DNA of 56,493 nt, from positions 1-56,493 of the forward strand of contig QZJT01000004.1 in the NCBI GenBank assembly GCA_003597935.1, written 5' to 3'. Origin of the DNA: Phycisphaerales bacterium (GTDB lineage Bacteria; Planctomycetota; Phycisphaerae; UBA1845). Below the pieces are notes generated by a model. That model saw only the letters and a list, made by a program, of their open reading frames with translations. It made no database searches and was not told the DNA's origin. Of the stretch, positions 17,139-27,557 are shown piece after piece. Within the stretch, counting starts at the first letter, position 1. Each line of letters starts with the position of its first letter. A program made the translations under genes and the position numbers.

Positions 17139-17252
17139 GACTGCAACCCAGTGCCACGAGCGGCTGACAGTCATGGAGGACCGGCAGAGATGGTGGAATC
17201 TGCGTTGTGGAGCGGTGCAGGGGGAACGGGCGATCTGGTGACGGCGGAGTGC

Positions 17253-18188
17253 ATGGACATCACCGTTCTGGCCGGAGGTCCGGGCGTCGAGCGGGAGGTG
17301 AGTCTGGAGAGCGGTAGGGCGGTCCACGCGGCTCTGGCCCGCCAGGGGCATCGCGTGTCCTTGTGCGACGTGTCGCCGGACGAACTCTCGGCCCTGCGGC
17401 GGCCGGCCGATTTCGTGTTCATCGCGCTGCACGGCGAGTTCGGCGAGGACGGGACGGTTCAGCGGCTTCTGGACGACCTGGGCGTGCCGTATTGCGGCTC
17501 GGGCGCGGCCGCTTCCGCGTTGGCGTTCGACAAGCTGCGGTCCAAGGAGATCTTCGCCCGCAATGGCCTGCCGACGCCGGAGTTCCGCTCCGTCCAACGC
17601 GGCACACCGCGGGCGGAGTGGGGCGACCTGCCGTTGCCCTGTATGGTGAAGCCGGTGGCGTCGGGAAGCAGCGTGGACGTCATTCGCGCGGACACGCACG
17701 ACGAGGCGGCGGCGGCGATCGACCGAGTCCTGGCCCACACCGGGCGGGCGCTGATCGAGCGTTACGTCCAGGGCGTCGAACTGACCGTCGGAATCCTCGG
17801 TGACCAGGCCCTGCCCGTGATCGAGATCCGCACGCGCCGCCCCTTCTACGACTACCAGGCCAAGTACGTCGACGACGACACGCAGTACCTCTTCGACATC
17901 GACCTGCCGGCGGAATTGTCGGCGCACGTGCAGGCGTTGAGTCTGCGCGCCCATCGACACCTGGGCTGCCGCGCCTTCTCGCGGGCGGACTGGCTGGTCG
18001 ACCGGCGGACGTTTCAGCCGTACCTGCTGGAAATCAACACCATTCCGGGGTTTACGGGTCATTCGCTGTTGCCCAAGGCGGCCGCGCGGGTGGGCATCGA
18101 CTTCGATACCCTCTGCGTGAAGATCGTGGAACTGTCGCTTTCGGAACGGTCGCCGGTCAGAGTCCTGAGCATGGCGCCGGTGGGATAG
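17253..18188 (+). CDS. ddl: D-alanine:D-alanine ligase
   Basis: Ddl is an ATP-grasp ligase producing the D-Ala-D-Ala used by MurF. It is 311 residues, the standard length. Motifs are VLAGGPGVEREVSLESG, FIALHGEFGEDGTVQ, PYCGSGAAASALAFDKLRSK, PCMVKPVASGSSVDV, FYDYQAKYVDDDTQYL, and FLLEINTIPGFT-type residues (YLLEINTIPGFTGHSLLP). ATG 17253 is preceded by GCGGAG. The open frame to 17151 adds a non-conserved leader. The gene sits between murB and ftsQ, as in many dcw clusters. Confidence 0.94.
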   Translation: MDITVLAGGPGVEREVSLESGRAVHAALARQGHRVSLCDVSPDELSALRRPADFVFIALHGEFGEDGTVQRLLDDLGVPYCGSGAAASALAFDKLRSKEIFARNGLPTPEFRSVQRGTPRAEWGDLPLPCMVKPVASGSSVDVIRADTHDEAAAAIDRVLAHTGRALIERYVQGVELTVGILGDQALPVIEIRTRRPFYDYQAKYVDDDTQYLFDIDLPAELSAHVQALSLRAHRHLGCRAFSRADWLVDRRTFQPYLLEINTIPGFTGHSLLPKAAARVGIDFDTLCVKIVELSLSERSPVRVLSMAPVG

Positions 18189-18401
18189 CGGACGGCCGCA
18201 CCGCCGCTGAGGCGCTCGCCGTTCCCGCCGTTCGGCCATCCGATGGGGACGGCGGGATCGCCGTTGCCCGAATGGAACACGCGTCGGCGGGGCCATAGCA
18301 TCAAACCACGGTTGCGGTCGCTCGCGTGCCGCGTTACCAATGGAAACCGCGGCTCGGGCTGACGCCGGAGGTGACCTGCGCCGCGGCAACGTCAGAAACC
18401 G

Positions 18402-19289
18402 ATGGCACGACGAGCCGGAAAACAAAGGCCACAAGCGGCCGTTGTCAGGTCGCCGCGCCTGGCCGCGCGACTGATGGGGTGGAAGGCGCGCCCGTGGCTG
18501 CTGCGCGGGTTGGGGGTGGTCATGGTCGCGGCCGCGGTGGTGGCCGGCGCGATGGCGCTGGATCGTCGCGTCGACGGCATGTTGCTCTCCGACGCGCCAC
18601 CGCAGTTCCCCGTCATCTTCCCCGGATCGCCGCCCGTCATCGCCAACCTGGCCAAGCGCGAGTTGCTGGCGTCGCTGACGGGGTTGCGGGCGGAGCCGTG
18701 GCTCGAGACCGACCTTTGTCGACGGATGGCAGGCGCCGTCGGCACGTCCGGCTGGGTCAAGGTGGTGCGCAACGTACGGCGCCGCGCGGACGGCGCCTTC
18801 GAGGTGAACTGCGAGTATCGCACGCCGGTCGCCATGGTCCAACAACCGCAGGGATACGTGCTCGTCGACGCCGAGCGGGTTCGATTGCCGGGCGTTTACG
18901 CTTATCATGAATCCTGGGTCGTGATCGACGGCGTAGAGGCGTCGCCGCCGCCGGCTGGGACTGTGTGGCCGGGAGACGACCTGGCGGCCGGGATCGCGCT
19001 GGTGCTGTGGTTGTCGGACGAGCCGTTCGCCCGTCAAGTGACCGCCGTCCTGGTCGGCAACTACGACGGCCGGGTCGATCCGCACCGCAGCCACGTCGAG
19101 CTGGCCACCGATCGGGCCGGGGGGCGCATTCGATGGGGTTCGGCCCCCGGTCGCGAACTGGAGGAGAACAGCCTGGCGGCCAAGACGGCCATCCTGCGGG
19201 CCAACTTCGCCCGCACCGGACGACTCGACGCCAGTTACCCCGTCATCGACGTCGCCACCTTTCCGGACCGATTTACGGTTCCCGGTTAG
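18402..19289 (+). CDS. FtsQ/DivIB-like division protein
   Basis: This 295-residue protein has a basic N-terminus, one membrane helix (about residues 33-50, LGVVMVAAAVVAGAMAL), and a periplasmic part. That part contains a POTRA-like LLASLTGLRAEPW ... WVKVVRNVRRRADGAFEV and a beta domain with YRTPVAMVQQPQGYVLVDA, the pattern of FtsQ (EREPVAxxxxxxxLVDxxG). Sequence identity to classical FtsQ appears low; the call rests on architecture, that motif and its place after ddl. It closes the dcw cluster. No ftsA or ftsZ follows. Confidence 0.7.
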   Translation: MARRAGKQRPQAAVVRSPRLAARLMGWKARPWLLRGLGVVMVAAAVVAGAMALDRRVDGMLLSDAPPQFPVIFPGSPPVIANLAKRELLASLTGLRAEPWLETDLCRRMAGAVGTSGWVKVVRNVRRRADGAFEVNCEYRTPVAMVQQPQGYVLVDAERVRLPGVYAYHESWVVIDGVEASPPPAGTVWPGDDLAAGIALVLWLSDEPFARQVTAVLVGNYDGRVDPHRSHVELATDRAGGRIRWGSAPGRELEENSLAAKTAILRANFARTGRLDASYPVIDVATFPDRFTVPG

Positions 19290-19477
19290 GGGCGTCCGGT
19301 AGAGCGTGTGCCGGCGTGGAACAGGGCCGATTCCCGGCCGGGTGCGAGGCGGGAGGCCGCTTTTTGTGGCACACTCCGCCGACGGGCGGGCCGATAGAGT
19401 GGAGAATGGACTGCCGTCCGAGGCTTGGGTATTCGTGCGCAAAGGTTTGTTGAATAAAGGCTTACATGCGCGAGACG
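19290..19477. other. Gap between the dcw cluster and the prkA operon
   Basis: No gene or clear hairpin is seen in these bases. AT content rises near 19430-19465. The rest of the interval up to prkA holds the promoter described separately and a roughly 165-base untranslated leader. Confidence 0.4.
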
Positions 19478-19506
19478 TTGACTCACGCGCGCAGCGCTGC
19501 TAGCAT
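19478..19506 (+). promoter_or_regulatory. Sigma70-type promoter of the prkA operon
   Basis: TTGACT (19478-19483) and TAGCAT (19501-19506) with a 17-base spacer form one of the best consensus matches in the window. The start site would be near 19513, leaving a leader of about 165 bases before the prkA ATG. No operator-like palindrome is obvious. Confidence 0.5.
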
Positions 19507-19678
19507 GTACCGAAAGCGTCCCGAACGGGCGTCTGTGACCCGACCCGCACGCCTTATAGACGAGTTCGGCGCGGTACAAGCGCTCCGCGCGGGTGGCGCG
19601 GTGGAGTTACACGGCTTGTTCGCGGCCGGCGGGTGTGCCGGATCGGACGTCGGCTCGGCGGCCGGATAGGGAGAATCG

Positions 19679-21742
<2,064 letters not shown>

Positions 21743-21780
21743 TGATGCGTGAACTGTGCGTTCAGCCTTGACGCAGCGCC

Positions 21781-22881
21781 ATGTTGTTGCAGATCGACAA
21801 AGACCATCGCCGCTTCAAAAAGATCGTCACGGGCAAGATCCGTGAGGACCTGCGCAAGTTCATTACGCGCGGGGAATTGCTGGGGCGGGAGGGCAGGAAG
21901 CTCATCAGCATCCCGGTGCCCGGCATCGACACGCCGCACTTCCGCTACGGCGACAACAACGACGCGGGGGTCGGCAGCGGGCCGGCCAGCCCCGGCGACA
22001 AGGTGGGCAGCGACGGCGAGGGCGTCGGGCCGGGCGGCACGGAGCCGGGCAGCCACATCCTGGAAGTGGAGGTGAGCCTCGACGAGCTGGCGGACATCCT
22101 CGGCGAGGAGCTGCAGCTTCCCCGCATCGAACCGAAGGGCAGGCACAACATCACCGCCCGGCGCGACCGCTACAGCGGCATCCGCCAGTCGGGGCCGGAA
22201 TCCCTGCGGCACTTCAAGCGCACGTTCCGCCGGGCGCTGCGGCGGCAGATCATGAGCGGCGTCTACGATCCCCAGAACCCGCGCATCATCTTCGAGCGCC
22301 GCGACAAGATGTACCGGAGCTGGAAGACGGTGCTCAAGCCGCAGTCCAACGCGGTCATCATCTACATGATGGACGTCTCCGGCTCCATGGGCCGTGAGCA
22401 GAAGGAACTGGTGCGACTGGAGGCGTTCTGGATCGACGCCTGGCTGCGCCGCAACTACGAGGGAATCGAGAGCCGCTACATCGTCCACGACGTCCGCGCC
22501 GGTGAGGTCGACCGCGAGACGTTCTTCCACCTGCGCGAGGACGGCGGCACCCGCATCAGCAGCGCCTTCCGCCTGGCCCAGGACATCATCGAGAACAACT
22601 ATGCCCCCAGCGAGTGGAACATCTACCTGTTCCATTTCTCCGACGGCGACAACAGCAGCGAGTCGGACAGCCGCGAGTGCTGCCGCATGGTGCGCGAGAA
22701 CCTGCTGCCCGCCATCAACATGTTCGGTTACTGCCAGGTGGCCAGTGCCTATGGCAGCGGGAACTTCATCAACGTCATCCACGAGCACCTGGCCGATCAG
22801 GAGGCGGTCGTCACCAGCCGCGTCAACGCCAAGGACGACATCTACGACAGCATCAAGACGTTTTTCTCCGCCGGACGGTGA
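21781..22881 (+). CDS. yeaH: YeaH/YhbH family protein (DUF444) with VWA-like domain
   Basis: The 366-residue protein begins with DHRRFKKIVTGKIREDLRKF and a Gly/Asp-rich stretch (about residues 55-85). It then has the conserved RRDRYSGIRQSGPESLRHFK and a VWA-like fold with MIDAS motif D198-VSGSMG. FFHLREDGGTRISSAF and LFHFSDGDNSSESD follow. These are characteristic of DUF444. The family is co-conserved with PrkA and SpoVR; the molecular function is unknown. The VWA fold suggests a metal-dependent protein-protein contact, perhaps with the PrkA ATPase, which is inference. It starts 38 bp after prkA. Confidence 0.92.
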   Translation: MLLQIDKDHRRFKKIVTGKIREDLRKFITRGELLGREGRKLISIPVPGIDTPHFRYGDNNDAGVGSGPASPGDKVGSDGEGVGPGGTEPGSHILEVEVSLDELADILGEELQLPRIEPKGRHNITARRDRYSGIRQSGPESLRHFKRTFRRALRRQIMSGVYDPQNPRIIFERRDKMYRSWKTVLKPQSNAVIIYMMDVSGSMGREQKELVRLEAFWIDAWLRRNYEGIESRYIVHDVRAGEVDRETFFHLREDGGTRISSAFRLAQDIIENNYAPSEWNIYLFHFSDGDNSSESDSRECCRMVRENLLPAINMFGYCQVASAYGSGNFINVIHEHLADQEAVVTSRVNAKDDIYDSIKTFFSAGR

Positions 22882-22905
22882 GCGGCGCAGGCGGCACTGG
22901 ATGAC

Positions 22906-24456
22906 ATGATCCGCACGCTACCCAACGAGATCGCCGAACAGGCCGAGATCATCGCCGAGCACGCCCGCCGCGAGGGCCTGGACTTCTACCCCACGGCGTT
23001 CGAGCTGCTCTCCAGCGAGCAGATCAGCCAGGTGGCGGCCTACGGCGGCTTTCCGCAGCGCTACCCGCACTGGCGCTTCGGCATGGAGTTCGAGAAGCTC
23101 CGCAAGCAGCACCGCTACGGCCTGAGCCGGATTTACGAGATGGTGATCAACACCAACCCGTGCTACGCCTATCTGCTGGACGACAACGGGCTGGTGGACC
23201 ACAAGACCGTCATCGCCCACGTCTACGGCCACTGCGATTTTTTCAAGAACAACGTGTGGTTCAGCAAGACGAACCGCAAGATGATGGACGAGATGGCCAA
23301 CCACGCCACCCGCGTGCGGCGCTACGTGGACCGCCTGGGCATCGAGCGGGTCGAAACGTTCGTCGACACCTGCCTGGCGCTGGACAACCTCATCGACCCG
23401 CACTCGCTCTTCATGCGCCGCGAGGACATGAGGGAAAAAAAGAGGGTCAAAGAGCCCGAGCCCTCGGAGCACGAGGCGACCCGGTTCCCGGCGAAACGGT
23501 ACATGGAGGACTGGATCAACCCCCCCCAGCGCCTGGTGCAGGAGCGGGAGCAGCGGCGCAAGTCCGCCGAGGAGGTGGTCACGCGCTTCCCGGTCCGGCC
23601 GACGCGCGACGTGATGCTCTTTCTGCTGGAGAACGCTCCCCTGGCCGACTGGCAGGCGGACGTGCTGTCCATCATCCGGGAGGAGGCGTATTACTTCGCC
23701 CCGCAGGGCCAGACCAAGATCATGAATGAGGGGTGGGCCAGCTACTGGCACTCCACCATCATGACCAACTACGTGTTACAGGCGGACGAACTGATCACCT
23801 ACTGCGAGCACCACTCCGGCACGCTGGCCACCTCGCCGGGCCGGCTCAACCCGTACAAGCTGGGCATCGAGCTGTTCCGCGACGTGGAGCACCGCTGGAA
23901 CACCGACCGCTACGGCAAGGAATACGACGAGTGCGAGGACATGGCCGCCCGGCGGGCGTGGGGGCGGGACAAGGCGCCCAGGGGCCGGGTGGTGGGCCGC
24001 GGCTCACCGGGCCGCGAGAAGATCTACGAAGTCCGCCGCATCCACAACGACCTGACGTTCATCGACGAGTTCCTCACCCCGGAGTTCGTGGACGACCAGA
24101 AGCTCTACCATTACCGCCAGGACCCCAACACCGGCAAGATGGTCATCGTCAACCGGGACTTCCGCAAGATCAAGAAGCAGATGCTGTTCATGCTGACGAA
24201 CCACATGCAGCCGTACATCTACGTGCTGGACGGCAACTTCCGCAACCGGGGCGAGCTGCTGCTGGGTCATCAGCACGTCGGCGTCGATCTGGACATCAAG
24301 TACGCCACCGCGACGCTCAAGGAACTGCAGACGATCTGGAAGCGGCCGGTACACATCCAGGCCCGCATCGACGACGACACGATGCTCTTCACCCACGACG
24401 GCGAGACATCAACCCAGCAGCGGCTGGAGACGCCGCTGCACGAGTTCGCCGGCTGA
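22906..24456 (+). CDS. SpoVR family protein (YcgB-like)
   Basis: The 516-residue protein matches the SpoVR family from end to end. It has FYPTAFELLSSEQISQVAAY, GGFPQRYPHWRFGMEFEKL, YEMVINTNPCYAYLLDDN, IAHVYGHCDFFKNNVWF, EAYYFAPQGQTKIMNEGWAS, and a C-terminal region including LLGHQHVGVDLDIKYA. SpoVR was named for a Bacillus spore-cortex phenotype, but the family is widespread in non-sporulating bacteria, where it accompanies PrkA and DUF444. The gene begins 24 bp after the DUF444 gene, so the three form one operon. Biochemical function is unknown. Confidence 0.94.
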   Translation: MIRTLPNEIAEQAEIIAEHARREGLDFYPTAFELLSSEQISQVAAYGGFPQRYPHWRFGMEFEKLRKQHRYGLSRIYEMVINTNPCYAYLLDDNGLVDHKTVIAHVYGHCDFFKNNVWFSKTNRKMMDEMANHATRVRRYVDRLGIERVETFVDTCLALDNLIDPHSLFMRREDMREKKRVKEPEPSEHEATRFPAKRYMEDWINPPQRLVQEREQRRKSAEEVVTRFPVRPTRDVMLFLLENAPLADWQADVLSIIREEAYYFAPQGQTKIMNEGWASYWHSTIMTNYVLQADELITYCEHHSGTLATSPGRLNPYKLGIELFRDVEHRWNTDRYGKEYDECEDMAARRAWGRDKAPRGRVVGRGSPGREKIYEVRRIHNDLTFIDEFLTPEFVDDQKLYHYRQDPNTGKMVIVNRDFRKIKKQMLFMLTNHMQPYIYVLDGNFRNRGELLLGHQHVGVDLDIKYATATLKELQTIWKRPVHIQARIDDDTMLFTHDGETSTQQRLETPLHEFAG

Positions 24457-24590
24457 GGACCGAGCCCGGCTGAAACACACGAACACCTGCGCCTTGGTCA
24501 CCCCGCTTAGATCATAGTCGACCTGGGTGAGGCGGTGCAAGCCGTCGTAGTCAGTGCGTCGCCTCTGAGCGTCTGGGTGCTTCCGCCTCT

Positions 24591-24630
24591 GAGCGAGCCG
24601 CGTGGCTTCACCCCGCGCGGATATTCCGGC
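24591..24630 (-). repeat. Family A palindromic repeat inside the RHS remnant
   Basis: On the plus strand this reads GAGCGAGCCGCGTGGCTTCA followed by CCCCGCGCGG, the reverse complement of the family A unit. It lies in the non-coding stretch that splits the RHS pseudogene. Confidence 0.75.
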
Positions 24631-24793
24631 TCAGCACGGTACGCCAACTGACCACATCCCTTCGATCGCCGCGGGGCGCGCCGCCAGAAGCGCGCCTCCT
24701 GCCGCACCCCAGGGCCCTCGCATTTCCAGTGCGCCGTGCAATCAAGCAATCAGAAACGTCAATCGCGAAAACGGACGCCGTACTATGCCGAAC

Positions 24794-24825
24794 CTCCGCG
24801 CGGGCTGAAGCCACGCGGCTCGCTA
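24794..24825 (+). repeat. Family A palindromic repeat inside the RHS remnant
   Basis: This contains the same core as 5812-5842 (CCGCGCGGGCTGAAGCCACG then CGGCTCGCT). It lies at the exact downstream edge of the right-hand RHS fragment, where coding similarity stops. Confidence 0.8.
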
Positions 24826-25261
24826 CGGAGAACCCATCGACGTTGGCCCCGCCGCCGCGACGGGGGTCAATCTCCAGCCGGCTGCCGACGTTGTCGAAGC
24901 TGTAGTCGTACCGCGCCAGCGTGTCGAGTTCGGCCCCGTCGAACCAGTTGCGGTTCTTGACCTGGTCGATACGCCGGTGCTCGTCGTACGTCGGGATTTA
25001 GTCGAGGTAGAGGTCGGACGTGGCGATCCCGGACGCTTCGTGCCGGTACGTCGTCGTGATCTGCCGCTTGTTCAGCAGCCGGCCGGTGTAGCTGTAGCTG
25101 ATCAGGTCGAGGAAGCCGCCCGGCGTGCCGCCGTCGAGGGCGAAACGGCCCTTGACCGTCGTGTTCTGCGAGAGTTCGTCGTAGGCCTACGCCAGCGACA
25201 GCGACGCAGGGCTGGATCGTGTGCTTAACAAACCCCGACCCCTCGCTATGATACCCCCACC

Positions 25262-26791
25262 ATGATGGGCCTGCTGCACAGCGCAACGTTCGTCGGCATC
25301 GAGGCGGTCCACGTCGAGGTGGAGGTGGACGTGGCCGGTCATGCGTTCGGGCCGCCTTCGATCGTCGGGCTGCCGGACGCGGCCGTGCGCGAGAGCCTCG
25401 AACGGGTGCAGGCGGCCATCGGCAATTCCGGGTTCGAGTTCCCCCGCAACAAGGCGGTCATCAACCTCGCCCCGGCCGACGTGCGCAAGGAAGGCCCCGC
25501 GTTCGACCTGCCCATCGCCATCGCTGTGTTGATGGCCAACGGCGACGTCGCCAGCGACAGGACCAGCTCGGTGCTGATCGCGGGGGAACTGGCCCTGGAT
25601 GGGCGGGTGAGGCCGATCAAAGGCACGCTCTCTGCCGCGATGCTGGCCAAGGAATCGGGCCTGACCAAGCTCATCGTGCCGGAGTTGAACGCGCGCGAAG
25701 CGGCTGTGGTCGACGGCGTCGACGTGCTGCCGGTTTCCAGTCTGACGCAGGCGATCGGGTACCTGTCCGGCTCGCTGGAACTCGACCCGGTCAGCGTCGA
25801 CCTGAACGCCATGTTCACCGAGGCCGGCGTCTACGACTGCGACTTCTCCGACGTCCGCGGACAGGAGCACGCCAAGCGGGCCATGACGGTGGCCGCGGCC
25901 GGGGGACACAACGTGCTGCTGATCGGCCCGCCCGGCAGCGGCAAGACCATGCTGGCCAAGCGCATCCCCACCATCATGCCGCCGCTGACGCTGGAGGAAT
26001 CGCTGGAGACCACGCGGATTCACTCCGTCTCGGGCGAACTGCCCCACGGCACGGCCCTGCTGGCCACCCGCCCCGTGCGCACGCCGCACCATTCCGCCAG
26101 CACGGCCGCCCTCGTTGGGGGGGGGACGATCCCGAAGGCGGGCGAGGTGTCGCTGGCCCATCACGGGGTGCTGTTTCTGGATGAACTGCCGGAGTTCTCG
26201 CGGCGGACCCTGGAGGCGATGCGGCAGCCGCTGGAGGACGCGGCCGTGACCATCGCCCGCTCCCACGCCACGGTCAGCTTCCCCGCCTCGTTCATGCTGA
26301 TCGCCGCGATGAACCCCTGCCCCTGCGGCTACTTCACCGACCCGCGGCGCAAGTGCAAGTGCAACCCGCTGGCGATCGACCGGTACCTGTCGCAGATCAG
26401 CGGCCCGCTGATCGACCGGCTGGACATCCACATCGAAGTCCCGGCCGTGCCGTTCACCGAGCTGCGCTCGCGCAAAGACGGCACGTCGAGCACGCAGATG
26501 TCCGACCAGGTCCGTGCCGCCCGCCAGCGCCAGCGCTCCCGCTTCGCCGACGACGGCCGCCTGTGCAACGCCCGCATGACGTCTCGCAAGATCCGTGAGT
26601 TCTGCCCCATCGACGCCGCCGGCGAGGCCGTCCTGCGCCAGGCCATCGCCGAACTGGGCCTCTCCGCCCGGGCCCACGACAAAGTGCTGCGCGTGGCCCG
26701 GACGATCGCGGACCTGTCGGATGCCGACGCAATTCATCCGGATCACCTGATGGAGGCGATTCACTATCGGAGGCTGGATCGGCAGTTGTGA
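25262..26791 (+). CDS. comM: ComM/YifB family Mg-chelatase-like AAA+ ATPase
   Basis: The 509-residue protein has an N-terminal ChlI-type domain (GPPSIVGLPDAAVRESLERV and INLAPADVRKEGPAFDLP), then the AAA+ core with Walker A G222-PPGSGKTMLA, the block LAHHGVLFLDELPEFSRR (Walker B), and AMNPCPCGYFTDPRRKCKC. A C-terminal Mg-chelatase subdomain includes DLSDADAIHPDHLMEAI. ComM is a hexameric helicase that promotes branch migration during natural transformation. The gene stands alone. Its stop codon abuts a perfect inverted-repeat element. Confidence 0.94.
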   Translation: MMGLLHSATFVGIEAVHVEVEVDVAGHAFGPPSIVGLPDAAVRESLERVQAAIGNSGFEFPRNKAVINLAPADVRKEGPAFDLPIAIAVLMANGDVASDRTSSVLIAGELALDGRVRPIKGTLSAAMLAKESGLTKLIVPELNAREAAVVDGVDVLPVSSLTQAIGYLSGSLELDPVSVDLNAMFTEAGVYDCDFSDVRGQEHAKRAMTVAAAGGHNVLLIGPPGSGKTMLAKRIPTIMPPLTLEESLETTRIHSVSGELPHGTALLATRPVRTPHHSASTAALVGGGTIPKAGEVSLAHHGVLFLDELPEFSRRTLEAMRQPLEDAAVTIARSHATVSFPASFMLIAAMNPCPCGYFTDPRRKCKCNPLAIDRYLSQISGPLIDRLDIHIEVPAVPFTELRSRKDGTSSTQMSDQVRAARQRQRSRFADDGRLCNARMTSRKIREFCPIDAAGEAVLRQAIAELGLSARAHDKVLRVARTIADLSDADAIHPDHLMEAIHYRRLDRQL

Positions 26792-26912
26792 GGAAAAGGT
26801 GTCAGGATGATTTTTCGATTCCTCAAGCTGGGAGGCGGCTGGCGAGGTGTAACGATGCTCACGGGACGAGACGGCTCCACGCGCGATGAAAAATCATCCT
26901 GACACCTTTTCC
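26792..26912. mobile_element. 121-bp MITE/REP-like element with perfect 25-bp inverted repeats
   Basis: Bases 26792-26816 and 26888-26912 are exact reverse complements over 25 bp; the left arm begins GGAAAAGGTGTCAGGATGAT. The 71-bp centre (26817-26887) has no open frame of note. The left arm begins on the base after the comM TGA (26789-26791), and the right arm ends 13 bp before the ATG of the next gene. The AAAAGGTGTCAGGA core resembles repeats I recall beside Y1-type (REP-associated, IS200-like) transposases in other bacteria; that link is from memory. As RNA, the arms could pair and act as a bidirectional terminator. Confidence 0.75.
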
Positions 26913-26925
26913 CTTTTCATTGCCC

Positions 26926-27252
26926 ATGGACAACGAAGCCAAGAGCACCGGCGGTGACGGCAAGGACGGCTCAGAACAGGAGGAGCGTCATCGGTTTTCG
27001 AAGTATGTGTCGCGGCAACGCTACATTGCACTGTTGTACATGGCCGGTGCGGCCCTCATCGTTCCGCTGCTGAGGAACGGCATCGTCGGGTTCCTTTTCT
27101 TTGCCGGTGTGACGTTCTGGAGGTGCAATGCATACGTGAGGATCCGTTGCCCTCGCTGCGGGGAGCTGTACTTCTGGTCAGACTTTGGGTTCTGCGCCTG
27201 GCGGAGAACCTGTGGGCAATGTCACTGGCGCGGTGATGACGAGGAGCCGTGA
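26926..27252 (+). CDS. Small membrane protein with C-terminal zinc ribbon
   Basis: The 108-residue protein is not recognised as a named family. It has a charged N-terminus (about 1-30), two hydrophobic helices (about 35-50, ALLYMAGAALIVPLL, and 54-66, IVGFLFFAGVTFW), and a C-terminal ribbon with CPRCGE and CGQCHW pairs that could bind zinc. ATG 26926 is used; a TTG lies two codons upstream at 26920. Base composition is less GC-rich than its neighbours, and it sits right after the inverted-repeat element, suggesting later acquisition. Function unknown. Confidence 0.6.
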   Translation: MDNEAKSTGGDGKDGSEQEERHRFSKYVSRQRYIALLYMAGAALIVPLLRNGIVGFLFFAGVTFWRCNAYVRIRCPRCGELYFWSDFGFCAWRRTCGQCHWRGDDEEP

Positions 27253-27557
27253 GGGAAACAGGCGGTGTCGAAATGATCTGCTGGGCGGCGCCTTAAGACC
27301 TTTTTCTGACTTGCGACAGTTGATTGCGATCCTGCGCAATACGCCGTGTCGTCGCAGGGGGTTGCCCGTTCATCCTCACGCGTCCCCCCAATCCGGCAAT
27401 TCTTGCCGATCCCCCCGTGGCAAGGGCCTGACGCACCTGCAGCGCCGCGGGACGCCACAAGGGTTCAAGATTTCCGCGGGCGCCCGCCGATACGACCCGC
27501 CAGGCGCCCGCGGGCGCATTATCCGAGCGGTTCGCGCGGAGTTACGGAGGATTCGTC
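27253..27557. other. Intergenic region with GC-rich palindromes
   Basis: No gene is seen. The left part is AT-richer (CCTTTTTCTGACTTGCGACA near 27299). The right part (27470-27515) holds GCGGGCGCCCGC and GCGCCCGCGGGCGC palindromes, different from repeat families A-C. A GGAGG ribosome site for the next gene lies near its end. Confidence 0.35.

Larger units (their letters stand above)
24475..25195 (-). pseudogene. Decayed RHS-repeat protein gene
   Basis: Two minus-strand pieces encode RHS/YD-repeat sequence. The right piece (about 24842-25195) reads YDELSQNTTVKGRF, ISYSYTGRLLNKRQITTTYR, and ARYDYSFDNVGSRLE, but contains an in-frame TAA near 25000 (LYLD-stop-IPTYDEHRR) and a TAG upstream. The left piece (about 24475-24555) reads YDGLHRLTQVDYDLSGVTK. 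Between them, 24560-24840 is non-coding and holds two family A palindromic repeats. No start codon or long frame remains. RHS proteins are large surface or toxin-delivery polymers; this one is plainly dead. Confidence 0.8.

Noticed and set aside
25201..25261. A further in-frame RHS segment just upstream of comM
   Set aside because: RHS-like similarity fades by about 25195, and these bases are more likely the comM upstream region.
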